In this document: positions 1 through 6,725 of the stretch, piece after piece
Numbering within the stretch: the stretch's first letter is position 1
Layout of the letters: each line of letters starts with the position of its first letter
DNA from: an uncultured Lachnoclostridium sp.
GTDB taxonomy: Bacteria; Bacillota; Clostridia; Lachnospirales; Lachnospiraceae
NCBI GenBank assembly: GCA_958425285.1
Contig: CATZVV010000046.1
Span: forward strand, 1-9,830
Reading direction: 5' to 3'
DNA length: 9,830 nucleotides
Translations under genes and position numbers: made by a program
The notes under the pieces: model-generated
The model's input: the letters and a program-made list of their open reading frames with translations, nothing else
Database searches by the model: none
Told to the model about the DNA's origin: nothing

Positions 1-23
1 AATTTGTTACACTAAACAGGATA

Positions 24-725
24 ATGAAGGATGACTATCATTATAACGAAGCCATTAAGACTTTGAGAACCAATATACAATTCTGTGGAAGCGGTATTAA
101 GACAATCATGCTGACCAGTTCCCTTCCTGACGAGGGAAAAAGCGATATAACATTTGCCATGGCATCGTCCCTCGCCCAAATCGGTAAAAAGGTAGTGATG
201 ATAGATGCTGATATCCGTAAATCTGTCCTGGTTTCCCGTTACCAACTGGAGCGGGAGGTGTCCGGATTGTCGCAATATTTAAGCGGACAAAGGTCACTGG
301 AGAATGTCATATATGATACAAATATAGAAAATTTCAGCATGATATTTGCGGGTCCGTATTCACCAAATCCGGCAGAGCTTTTGGAGGAGAGTTTGTTCGG
401 AGACATGATTTCCAAATTAAAGGAAAGATATGATTATATTATTGTCGATACGCCTCCCATGGGCAATTTGATAGACGGGGCGATTGTGGCCCGTCAATGT
501 GATGGAGCAGTGATGGTGATTGAAAGCGGCTCCATAAGCTACCGGCTGGAACAGCGGGTTAAGGGACAGCTGGAAAAAAGTGGATGCCGCATTTTGGGAG
601 TGGTCCTCAATAAGGTGAATATGGAGAGAAATGGATACTACAGTAAGTACTATGGAAAATACGGGAAATATTCCAAATATGGTCATTATGGAAAATATGA
701 CAGATACGGGAAGGCAGAGGCATGA
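24..725 (+). CDS. CpsD/CapB-type tyrosine kinase (BY-kinase), start uncertain
   Basis: Cytoplasmic autophosphorylating tyrosine kinase that, with a Wzz/CpsC-like membrane partner, controls polysaccharide chain length and export. Seen in the protein: the family's opening NEAIKTLRTNIQF (residues 8-20), Walker A TSSLPDEGKS (31-40, Lys39), Walker A' VVMIDAD (57-63), Walker B YDYIIVDTPP (136-145, Asp142) and ILGVVLNKVN (190-199). The tail is a tyrosine cluster (205-228) with ten tyrosines, ending in seven consecutive Y-x-K/H/R triplets, the usual autophosphorylation tail. The residue after Walker A GKS is Asp, where Thr is common. The start is uncertain: the frame stays open back to the window edge, and the ATG at 24 has only a weak AGG 3 bases upstream, so a few more N-terminal residues may lie outside. 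The partner gene is not in view and is probably just upstream. The stop overlaps the next start as ATGA. Family assignment is secure. Confidence 0.93.
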   Translation: MKDDYHYNEAIKTLRTNIQFCGSGIKTIMLTSSLPDEGKSDITFAMASSLAQIGKKVVMIDADIRKSVLVSRYQLEREVSGLSQYLSGQRSLENVIYDTNIENFSMIFAGPYSPNPAELLEESLFGDMISKLKERYDYIIVDTPPMGNLIDGAIVARQCDGAVMVIESGSISYRLEQRVKGQLEKSGCRILGVVLNKVNMERNGYYSKYYGKYGKYSKYGHYGKYDRYGKAEA

Positions 726-1774
726 GCTGGCTCCGAAACCATAAGAATTTGGTATGCCGGCTGGCTGTGGGTGCTGCGGCCCTTTCACTTACCTGTTTTA
801 TATGGACAGGTGTGCAACTGTATCGGGACAGGAAGATCCTGGAGGCAGAGATTGCAGCCAGGAATCACGGGAAACAGTATGAGGTACAGGAAGACAGTAT
901 GTGCAGTTTTAGCGGAGATGTTGTGGAATATAAGGGAAAACAGTACAGACGCAACAGCTATGTCAAGGCTATTTTGTGTATGGGGATAGACCGGTCAGGA
1001 AATATGACGGAGAAGACCACCACTGGTTTCGGAGGACAGGCGGACGGTTTATTTTTAATTGCCCAGGATACGGTCCGGAACACGGTGAAAATATTGATGA
1101 TACCACGAGACACCATGACGGATATCATGCTTACTGATTTAAGTGGAAATGAGCTGGGAAAAGACATGCAGCATCTGAATCTGGCTTATGCGTATGGGGA
1201 TGGACGGGAGAAAAGCTGTGAATATATGGTGGAAGCAGTATCGGAGCTTTTTGGGGGACTGAAAATAGAATGGTATATGGCAGCTGATACCAGCGCTATT
1301 CCTGTGTTAAATGATGAAGTCGGCGGGGTTACGGTAACCATTGGGACTGATGGAATGGAATCCAGGGATCCTGCTCTGGTAAAAGGGAAAGCCGTAACAC
1401 TGAAAGGTAAACAGGCGGAGATTTTCGTCCGTTACCGTGATATCCAGGTTGACCATTCTGCATTGTACCGTATGGACCAGCAGCAGGAATACATAAAAGG
1501 ATTTTTTGAAGCGGTCCAGAAGCATTCTGCCAAGGACAGCGGGCTTGTAGTCAGACTGTTTGACCGGATTCAGGAGTACATGGTTACTAATATGACCAAG
1601 GACCAGTATCTTAAAGTAGCCATAGATGCAGTGGGAAGTGGAAAACTGAGAGATGAGGATTTCTACACAGTGCCTGGAGAAGGCGTGGTGACGCCCAGAT
1701 ATGATGAATTCTATGCTGACAAAGAAGCCGTGACGTCCATACTGCTGGAGTTGTTTTATCGGGAGATTGAATAG
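722..1774 (+). CDS. LCP (LytR-CpsA-Psr) family polymer attachment protein
   Basis: Membrane-anchored LCP phosphotransferase, 350 aa. The family moves finished anionic polymers from undecaprenyl carriers to peptidoglycan outside the cell. Seen: a short basic N-terminus, one membrane helix (about 11-33), then an extracellular domain with family residues in order: GIDR (88-91), QADGLFLI (106-113), PRDT (128-131), NLAYAYG (152-158) and the arginine-rich RYRDIQVDHSALYRMDQQQ (237-255) containing the pyrophosphate-binding Arg and Asp residues. Some of the spacing is longer than in typical LCPs, for example the insert between helix and domain (35-79). It overlaps the kinase stop by 4 bases (ATGA), so the two are translationally coupled. 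Beside the kinase it most likely attaches this locus's polysaccharide to the wall; a purely regulatory CpsA-like role is the alternative. Confidence 0.93.
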   Translation: MSWLRNHKNLVCRLAVGAAALSLTCFIWTGVQLYRDRKILEAEIAARNHGKQYEVQEDSMCSFSGDVVEYKGKQYRRNSYVKAILCMGIDRSGNMTEKTTTGFGGQADGLFLIAQDTVRNTVKILMIPRDTMTDIMLTDLSGNELGKDMQHLNLAYAYGDGREKSCEYMVEAVSELFGGLKIEWYMAADTSAIPVLNDEVGGVTVTIGTDGMESRDPALVKGKAVTLKGKQAEIFVRYRDIQVDHSALYRMDQQQEYIKGFFEAVQKHSAKDSGLVVRLFDRIQEYMVTNMTKDQYLKVAIDAVGSGKLRDEDFYTVPGEGVVTPRYDEFYADKEAVTSILLELFYREIE

Positions 1775-1778
1775 AAGG

Positions 1779-1821
1779 CGCGGCAGAGAACCGCGATACC
1801 GGCGGCGCAGTAAAATACTGC
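1779..1821 (+). repeat. two small hairpins in the LCP-to-secreted-protein spacer
   Basis: The 118-base spacer after the LCP gene contains perfect inverted repeats. CGCGG (1779-1783) pairs with CCGCG (1791-1795) around a 7-base loop. GCAGTA (1807-1812) pairs with TACTGC (1816-1821) around AAA. Neither is followed by a T-run, so they are not terminators by themselves. A third, stronger hairpin follows at 1828-1845. They could stabilise or process the mRNA between the two genes; that is inference. No known riboswitch pattern is recognised here. Confidence 0.5.
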
Positions 1822-1827
1822 AATATC

Positions 1828-1850
1828 CAGCATGGTATCATGCTGTTTAT
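1828..1850 (+). terminator. weak terminator-like or attenuator hairpin
   Basis: CAGCATG (1828-1834) and CATGCTG (1839-1845) form a perfect 7-bp stem with a 4-base GTAT loop, followed directly by TTTAT (1846-1850). Stem GC content is moderate and the T-run is interrupted, so termination would be partial at best. It sits 43 bases before the preferred start of the secreted protein, a position where it could tune expression relative to the kinase-LCP pair. Confidence 0.4.
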
Positions 1851-1880
1851 TGAATATAACTACTCTTAGGAGAGAAAGGA

Positions 1881-1895
1881 GAGGTGAAGGATATG
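1881..1895 (+). promoter_or_regulatory. ribosome binding site that decides the start at 1893
   Basis: A purine-rich AAAGGAGAGGTGAAGG lies at 1875-1890. GAGGTG (1881-1886) is 6 bases before ATG 1893, a good spacing. The in-frame GTG at 1884 lies inside this Shine-Dalgarno sequence and has AGGAG only 2 bases upstream, so it is unlikely to be used. Confidence 0.6.
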
Positions 1896-2600
1896 AAAAA
1901 GAAATGCATAGCAGCTTTAGTGCTGGCAGCAGCTCTGGCATCACAGCCTGCATGGGCTTTTGCGGCAGGCAGCGCATCCAGCAGCGGCAGTGATGGAAGC
2001 GGTTCTATTAGCTCTTCCAGCAGCAGTAGCAATAAAGGCACTACAAGCTCTAAGTCCAACACCACAGTATCTGTATCGTCTACTGGTGTCAAGACTACAG
2101 GCGCCACAACCAGTGCAAGCCCAACCGGAAGCACGATTGGAGTTGCAGTAGACACAGTAACGACTACAGGACAGCAGGTAACAACCAATTCCAAGGGAGA
2201 GGCTGTTATCGGCGACACCGCCGTTGCATTTGCAGACAGCGCGGCAGCAACAGCAGGACTTCCTTCTGATGTGGTATCGGCTATCAACGATATCAATGCA
2301 GGGAAGCCGCTGAATGAAGCTGTACAGGGGGTTGACCTGACAGGTTACAATGCCTTGACAGGAACACACGCAATCATCACAAAAGATGCGGCTACCGGCG
2401 CGGTTAAGACTGGTGCGGTAGAGGTATCCCTGTATGTGCCTAACCTGGTTTCAAACGTAAACAACGTACAGGTACTGTTCTATGACAATGCTACTGGCCA
2501 GTGGCAGCTGATTCCGGCTGTTAAGGTGGATCCGGTAACAAAAACAATAGCTGTCAATGTTCCTGGATCTGGTACATTATCCGTAGTGTATAAGAACTAG
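1893..2600 (+). CDS. secreted Ser/Thr-rich protein of unknown function
   Basis: Not recognised as a named family. From ATG 1893 the protein has 235 aa. It opens with a clear signal peptide: KKK, a hydrophobic Ala/Leu core (residues 6-20) and a likely signal peptidase site after AFA (24). Then comes a low-complexity Ser/Gly/Thr stretch (about 26-85, including seven serines in a row) that looks like a flexible, possibly O-glycosylated linker. A middle segment (about 90-150) follows. The C-terminal domain (about 150-235) shows alternating strand-like segments (EVSLYVPNL, VQVLFYDNATGQWQLIP, KTIAVNVPGSGTLSVVYKN) and looks like a beta-sandwich. No LPXTG motif or membrane anchor is visible, so it may be released or held non-covalently by wall or polysaccharide. 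It lies between the LCP gene and the initiating transferase and is closed by a strong terminator, which suggests a surface partner of the polymer. That role is inference. Confidence 0.85.
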   Translation: MKKKCIAALVLAAALASQPAWAFAAGSASSSGSDGSGSISSSSSSSNKGTTSSKSNTTVSVSSTGVKTTGATTSASPTGSTIGVAVDTVTTTGQQVTTNSKGEAVIGDTAVAFADSAAATAGLPSDVVSAINDINAGKPLNEAVQGVDLTGYNALTGTHAIITKDAATGAVKTGAVEVSLYVPNLVSNVNNVQVLFYDNATGQWQLIPAVKVDPVTKTIAVNVPGSGTLSVVYKN

Positions 2601-2620
2601 CGGCATTGAGAAAATGCTGG

Positions 2621-2660
2621 CCGGGGGCAGTAAATGGCTGAAGCCGTGCCCCCGGTTTTT
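2621..2660 (+). terminator. strong intrinsic terminator after the secreted-protein gene
   Basis: CCGGGGGCA (2621-2629) and TGCCCCCGG (2647-2655) make a perfect 9-bp GC-rich stem followed at once by TTTTT (2656-2660). The 17-base loop can form a small inner GGC/GCC stem. It lies 20 bases after the stop of the secreted-protein gene and 37 bases before the next gene's start. The kinase, LCP and secreted-protein genes therefore form one terminated unit, and the downstream gene needs readthrough, antitermination or a promoter that I cannot see in the short gap. Confidence 0.9.
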
Positions 2661-2697
2661 ACAGAAGTGTTTTGGAGAAAAGAGTGGTGGGAGAGAG

Positions 2698-4128
2698 ATG
2701 TATCGAAAAGCAGATAAAGGCTGGCTGAAGCATTGTGATTTTACATTGATAGATGCAATCTGCCTTCAGGCTGCATATATTGCTGCGTATTTTATACGCC
2801 AGGGAATCCTCTGGCCATATGCCAGCCAGTTGTTCCGCAATATGGCATTAATATTTCTGTTCATACAGATTTTTGTGACCTTTTTTGGCGAGAGCTTTAA
2901 AAATGTGTTAAAAAGAGGAAAATTTAAAGAGTTTACAGAAACCATAAAGCACGTAAGCCTGATTATTCTTATTGCGGCTTTTTATCTGTTTGCGACTCAA
3001 AAAGGGAAAGAGTATTCCAGAATAACCTTAGTAACGACAGGTATTTTATATGTTGTTGCTAGTTACATAGCCAGGATATATTGGAAGAAATATTTATTGA
3101 CAAGAGGTTTGGAAGGAAAAGGCAAGCGTTCTTTACTTATTCTTACATCCAAAGGAATGGTGGAAGAAGTGGTACAGAATATGCTAAATAAAAATTACGA
3201 ACGTTTCCATATCATAGGCGTATCTCTGATAGATGCGGATTGGACTGGCAGAACTATAAATGGAGTAGCCATAGTGACAGACAAAAATGGGGTTGCAGAG
3301 TATGTGTGCCGCGAATGGGTAGATGAAGTGTTTATAAATCTGCCAAAGGACATGCCTTTGCCACAGGAGCTTATGGATGATTTCATTGAAATGGGAGTCA
3401 CAGTACATTTGAAACTGATAGAGATGGGAATGTTAAAGGGGCAGATACAGCATGTGGAGCGTCTGGGAAGTTATACGGTTCTTACTAGCTGTATTAATAT
3501 GGCGTCATGGAGACAGGCATTTTTTAAGAGGGCCATGGATATTGCAGGCGGGATGTTAGGATGTATATTGACAGGAATATTATTCTTGTTCGTGGCGCCT
3601 TGTATCTATATTCAGTCACCGGGACCAATTTTCTTTTCGCAGGTGCGTATTGGAAAGAATGGAAAGAGATTTAAATTATATAAGTTCCGCAGTATGTATA
3701 TGGACGCGGAAGAACGGAAAAAGGAATTAATGAATCAGAACCGTGTAAAAGACGGGATGATGTTTAAGATAGAGAATGACCCCAGGATTATAGGCGGAAA
3801 AAGGGGAATTGGAAATTTTATCAGGAATTATTCAATTGATGAGTTCCCACAGTTCTGGAATGTGCTTAAAGGGGATATGAGCCTGGTAGGTACCAGGCCG
3901 CCTACTGTGGATGAGTGGGAGAAATATGATTTGCACCATAGAGTCAGATTGAGTGTAAAGCCTGGAATTACAGGTATGTGGCAGGTAAGCGGAAGAAGTG
4001 AGATTACGGATTTTGAAGAAGTCGTGAAGCTGGATAAGGAATACATAACTGAGTGGAGGATGGGGTTGGATGTTAAGATTCTGCTTCAGACTGTGCGGGT
4101 CGTGCTGGATAGAGGCGGGGCGATGTAG
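2698..4128 (+). CDS. polyprenyl glycosylphosphotransferase starting the repeat unit
   Basis: Integral membrane enzyme that transfers a sugar-1-phosphate from a nucleotide sugar to undecaprenyl phosphate, the first committed step of the polysaccharide unit. The 476 aa match the WbaP/WcaJ/CpsE architecture: four N-terminal membrane segments (about 15-34, 48-65, 86-100, 110-126), a nucleotide-binding-like middle domain (about 143-240), a hydrophobic hairpin (287-305) and the catalytic domain. Seen there: KRAMDIAGG (277-285), QSPGPIFFSQVRIGKNGK (306-323), YKFRSM (328-333), the Asp-Glu pair in YSIDEFPQFWNVLKGDMS (378-395, D381-E382), LVGTRPP (396-402) and GITGMWQVSGRS (423-434). ATG 2698 has GGTGGGAG just upstream (2686-2693). 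An in-frame ATG at 2614 is rejected because translation from it would run through the terminator stem. The sugar, often glucose, galactose or an N-acetyl sugar, cannot be told from sequence. Confidence 0.93.
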   Translation: MYRKADKGWLKHCDFTLIDAICLQAAYIAAYFIRQGILWPYASQLFRNMALIFLFIQIFVTFFGESFKNVLKRGKFKEFTETIKHVSLIILIAAFYLFATQKGKEYSRITLVTTGILYVVASYIARIYWKKYLLTRGLEGKGKRSLLILTSKGMVEEVVQNMLNKNYERFHIIGVSLIDADWTGRTINGVAIVTDKNGVAEYVCREWVDEVFINLPKDMPLPQELMDDFIEMGVTVHLKLIEMGMLKGQIQHVERLGSYTVLTSCINMASWRQAFFKRAMDIAGGMLGCILTGILFLFVAPCIYIQSPGPIFFSQVRIGKNGKRFKLYKFRSMYMDAEERKKELMNQNRVKDGMMFKIENDPRIIGGKRGIGNFIRNYSIDEFPQFWNVLKGDMSLVGTRPPTVDEWEKYDLHHRVRLSVKPGITGMWQVSGRSEITDFEEVVKLDKEYITEWRMGLDVKILLQTVRVVLDRGGAM

Positions 4129-4536
4129 GGATGGTGAGGGAAACAAACGCAATAAGTTACTTTTGTGGTGAGATTGGAGAACTATATTAATATATTAATA
4201 GCATTATGAACAACATTTCACTTGAGAGAAGATATATTAAGGACAAACTAAGAAATTCCTTGATTTTCCCCGATTTTGGTGCAGTTTTATCAAGCTTTCA
4301 AATCGAAATTTTTTGAGTCAGCTAATAAAAGGGACGATTAAGCGGCATAAAGATGGCGAATAAGTGAACTGAAAACACATGCCCTCATGGGGTATACGAG
4401 AAAGCGACAGATGTTGTTTCACATGAAATTTAGCGTAGACCTATGTTGATGATGTTATCAGGAGGGGTAGGCACACGGCGTTGAAAATAAAGAAAGAAAA
4501 GATATTGAGGGATTAACTCTGAAGAAAAAGGATGCT
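4129..4536. other. 408-base scarred intergenic region without an intact gene
   Basis: No convincing gene lies here on either strand. It is AT-rich at the left (TATTAATATATTAATAG around 4185-4201). A candidate promoter, TTGTGG (4163-4168), 16 bases, TATTAA (4185-4190), is weak. A 36-codon ORF at 4206-4316 (MNNISLERRY...) has no Shine-Dalgarno sequence. A 13-codon ORF at 4443-4484 reads MLMMLSGGVGTRR, which resembles the GGxGTR phosphate-binding start of sugar nucleotidyltransferases and may be a gene stub. An imperfect palindrome TTTCACATGAAA lies at 4417-4428. GGAGGGGTAGG (4461-4471) resembles GGAGGGTAGG at 5295-5304. The dense stops and lack of coding texture suit debris left by recombination between capsule gene sets. 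Confidence 0.6.
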
Positions 4537-5187
4537 ATGGGCAGGGATAATACAGGCAATAAAAAACTGAAAATAGCAATGCTTGGTCACAAGCGGGTGC
4601 CCTCAAGAGAGGGCGGTATTGAAATTGTGGTGGAGGAGCTGGCGAGCCGGATGGTAGCTGAAGGCCACAGCGTAACCTGCTATAATCGCCGTGGGCATCA
4701 TGTGAGCGGCGCCGAATTTGACGGCAAGCAGCTATCCGAGTACAAGGGCATCAAAATCAAGACTGTCCCGACGATCAACCGGAAGGGGCTGGCGGCGATG
4801 ACATCAAGCTTCTTTGCGGCAGTTAAGGCAGCATTCGGCCATTACGATATCATCCACATCCACGCCGAAGGGCCCGCGGCCATGTGCTGGATTCCGAAGC
4901 TGTGTGGGAAGATGGTTGTAGTTACAATACATGGATTAGACTGGAAAAGAGAAAAATGGAAGGGCGGCTTCGGTTCCAAATACATAAAGTTTGGCGAGAA
5001 ATGCACCGTGAAATTTGCAGATCAAATCATCGTTCTGTCGGAGGGCGTCCGGAATTATTTTATGGATACCTACGGCAGAAAAACCGTGTTTATCCCCAAC
5101 GGCGTGAACAGACCGGTGAAAAGAGAGCCGGATGAAATCAGAAAACGCTGGGGGCTTGAGAAAGATAGCTACATGCATGTGGCATAA
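4537..5187 (+). pseudogene. truncated GT4-type glycosyltransferase, N-terminal domain only
   Basis: The 216 residues match the N-terminal Rossmann half of a GT-B glycosyltransferase, the group often annotated with DUF1972 or as a family 4 rhamnosyl- or glucosyltransferase. Seen: AMLGHKRVPSREGGIEIVVEE (split as AMLGHKR 14-20 and GGIEIVVEE 26-34), DIIHIHAEGP (104-113), VTIHGLDWKREKW (129-141), IIVLSEGV (164-171) and FIPNGV (185-190). Full-length members run to roughly 380-400 aa. Here similarity stops at GLEKDSY (206-212), where the donor-binding half would begin, and the last four codons (MHVA) come from unrelated DNA. Without the C-terminal domain with its nucleotide-sugar site, it should be inactive. 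The ATG has AAAGGA upstream (about 4527-4532), so the stub may still be translated. It is richer in G+C than the genes around it, which suggests a different source or an older block. The breakpoint is near 5172. Confidence 0.85.
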
Positions 5188-5209
5188 TAGGAACAAGAGA
5201 TAGCAGAGA

Positions 5210-5420
5210 ATGAAAGGCTCGTCTCTTAGTTCATATTTTCTTACCCGGAAAGTGAACGAAAAGCCCGTAAATACGGGATTTTTGGCCGACATAAGGAGGG
5301 TAGGTATGCCGCAGCGGATAGATAAAATCTACCCGCTGTTTGTCGTGGTTGAAGGAAGAAAAAGTTTCAAAACCGGTTTTTGACTGGAGTTTGGATGAGA
5401 CAATAGATGCTCTGATATGA
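5210..5420 (+). pseudogene. small unrecognised ORF, probably a frameshifted remnant
   Basis: A 57-codon ORF runs from ATG 5210 to TGA 5383 (MKGSSLSSYFLTRKVNE... to ...GRKSFKTGF). An internal ATG at 5306 has a strong AAGGAGG seven bases upstream and would give 25 residues (MPQRIDKIYPLFVVVEGRK...). The stop comes right after a run of five T (5377-5381). Removing one T would continue the reading as DWSLDETIDALI to a stop at 5418-5420. The composition looks like real protein (KIYPLFVVVEGRKSFKTGF), but I do not recognise a family. A hairpin lies inside it (5259-5283). It may be the end of a gene lost in the same rearrangement that cut the upstream glycosyltransferase, or a chance ORF. Confidence 0.35.
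5259..5283 (+). terminator. terminator-like hairpin with flanking A and T runs
   Basis: CCCGT (5264-5268) and ACGGG (5273-5277) form a 5-bp stem around AAAT. It is preceded by AAAA (5259-5262) and followed by TTTTT (5279-5283), giving the A-tract/T-tract form of a possible bidirectional terminator. It lies downstream of the broken glycosyltransferase and about 170 bases before ugd. The stem is short, so strength is doubtful. Confidence 0.45.
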
Positions 5421-5451
5421 GCGTAGAAGATTAAATGAGGAGTGGATACCA

Positions 5452-6711
5452 ATGAGAACGAAAGAGGGAAAATTGAATATCGCTGTTGCGGGAACAGGTT
5501 ATGTAGGGCTTTCGATTGCGACACTGCTGGCTCAGCACCATCATGTAACTGCGGTTGATATCATCGAGGATAAGGTGAATCTGATAAATAATAAGAAATC
5601 ACCGATTCAGGATGAGTACATTGAAAAGTATTTAGCAGAAAAGGAATTGGATTTGACTGCAACGCTCGATGCGAAAGCTGCATACAGCGGTGCAGATTTT
5701 GTTGTTATTGCAGCACCGACAAATTACGATAGTCAGAAAAATTTCTTTGATACATCTGCTGTGGAAGCAGTGATCAAGCTGGTTATGGAATACAATCCTA
5801 ATGCTATTATGGTAATCAAATCGACAATTCCTGTAGGTTATACAGCTTCTGTTCGTAAGAAGATGGGTAGCAACAATATCATTTTTAGTCCTGAATTCTT
5901 GCGTGAGTCAAAAGCACTCTATGATAATGTATATCCTTCCCGAATTATTGTTGGAACTGATATGGAAGATGAAAGATTGGTTGAAGCAGCTCATACTTTT
6001 GCAGAACTGCTGCAGGAAGGTGCAATCAAGGAAGATATTGATACTCTCTTTATGGGCTTTACTGAAGCGGAAGCTGTTAAACTGTTTGCTAATACTTATC
6101 TTGCCCTTAGAGTTTCTTACTTCAATGAATTAGACACATATGCAGAGATGAAAGGTCTGGATACTCAGCAGATTATTCAGGGCGTATGCCTCGATCCGAG
6201 AATTGGTACACATTATAACAATCCGAGCTTCGGCTATGGCGGATATTGCTTACCAAAGGACACAAAGCAATTATTAGCTAACTATGCAGATGTCCCGCAG
6301 AATATGATGTCTGCAATTGTAGAAAGTAACAGAACCAGGAAAGATTTTATTGCGGATCGTGTTCTGAAGATGGCTGGATACTATGGCTATGAAGAGGACA
6401 ACCAGTACAGCAAGAGCAAGGAAAAGCCAGCTGTAGTTGGTGTCTACAGATTGACCATGAAGAGCAATAGCGATAATTTCCGTCAGAGTTCCATTCAAGG
6501 CGTTATGAAACGTATTAAAGCAAAGGGGGCAACAGTTGTAATCTATGAGCCAACATTGCAGGACGGCGATACATTCTTTGGTAGTGTTGTTGTGAATGAT
6601 CTGGCGAAGTTCAAGGAAATTAGTAATGCGATTATAGCAAACCGTTATGATAGCTGTTTGGATGATGTAATAGAAAAAGTTTATACAAGAGATATTTTCA
6701 AACGAGATTAA
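5452..6711 (+). CDS. ugd: UDP-glucose 6-dehydrogenase
   Basis: Cytoplasmic enzyme that oxidises UDP-glucose twice with NAD+ to UDP-glucuronate, the uronic-acid donor for capsule synthesis. The 419 aa show all family marks: NAD-binding GTGYVG (14-19) with an acidic residue ending the second strand (AVD, 34-36), APTNYD (88-93), IKSTIPVG (122-129), SPEFLRES (146-153), the substrate helix EAEAVKLFANTYLALRVS (205-222, Lys210, Asn214) and the catalytic cysteine in GYGGYCLPKD (261-270, Cys266). The C-terminal half carries the UDP-binding domain (GVYRLTMK... to the end). It resembles the shorter Ugd type (about 390-400 aa), with a few extra residues around 375-385. The ATG is preceded by GAGGAGTGG (about 5437-5445). 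UDP-glucuronate could also feed an epimerase or decarboxylase, but none is in view. Lower G+C than the upstream remnant marks the start of a different gene block. Activity could be another UDP-sugar dehydrogenase, though the length favours Ugd. Confidence 0.94.
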   Translation: MRTKEGKLNIAVAGTGYVGLSIATLLAQHHHVTAVDIIEDKVNLINNKKSPIQDEYIEKYLAEKELDLTATLDAKAAYSGADFVVIAAPTNYDSQKNFFDTSAVEAVIKLVMEYNPNAIMVIKSTIPVGYTASVRKKMGSNNIIFSPEFLRESKALYDNVYPSRIIVGTDMEDERLVEAAHTFAELLQEGAIKEDIDTLFMGFTEAEAVKLFANTYLALRVSYFNELDTYAEMKGLDTQQIIQGVCLDPRIGTHYNNPSFGYGGYCLPKDTKQLLANYADVPQNMMSAIVESNRTRKDFIADRVLKMAGYYGYEEDNQYSKSKEKPAVVGVYRLTMKSNSDNFRQSSIQGVMKRIKAKGATVVIYEPTLQDGDTFFGSVVVNDLAKFKEISNAIIANRYDSCLDDVIEKVYTRDIFKRD

Positions 6712-6725
6712 GGGGATGGGGTAGT

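Noticed and set aside
1847..2296. Reverse-strand 149-codon ORF opposite the secreted-protein gene
   Set aside because: It is Val/Leu/Ala-rich because it mirrors the repetitive Ser/Thr codons of the sense gene; no ribosome site or known family.
2614..2697. Longer start (ATG 2614) for the glycosylphosphotransferase
   Set aside because: The added 28 residues would be encoded by the intrinsic terminator and lack a Shine-Dalgarno sequence; ATG 2698 has one and fits the family's usual N-terminus.
4206..4316. 36-codon ORF in the intergenic region
   Set aside because: No Shine-Dalgarno sequence and no recognised family; kept only as a note under the intergenic entry.
5380..5408. TTGACT as a -35 box of a ugd promoter
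   Set aside because: The -35 is good but no acceptable -10 lies at 16-18 bases (AATAGA, ATAGAT or TAGATG), so it is not listed as a promoter.
4129..5451. Insertion sequence or transposon remnant at the junction
   Set aside because: I see no transposase motif, terminal inverted repeats or target duplication; the scar is better explained by recombination, though a degraded element cannot be excluded by eye.
5231..5524. Reverse-strand ORF of 97 codons across the ugd start
   Set aside because: Overlaps the clear ugd start, has no recognisable domain and reads like antisense of the debris region.
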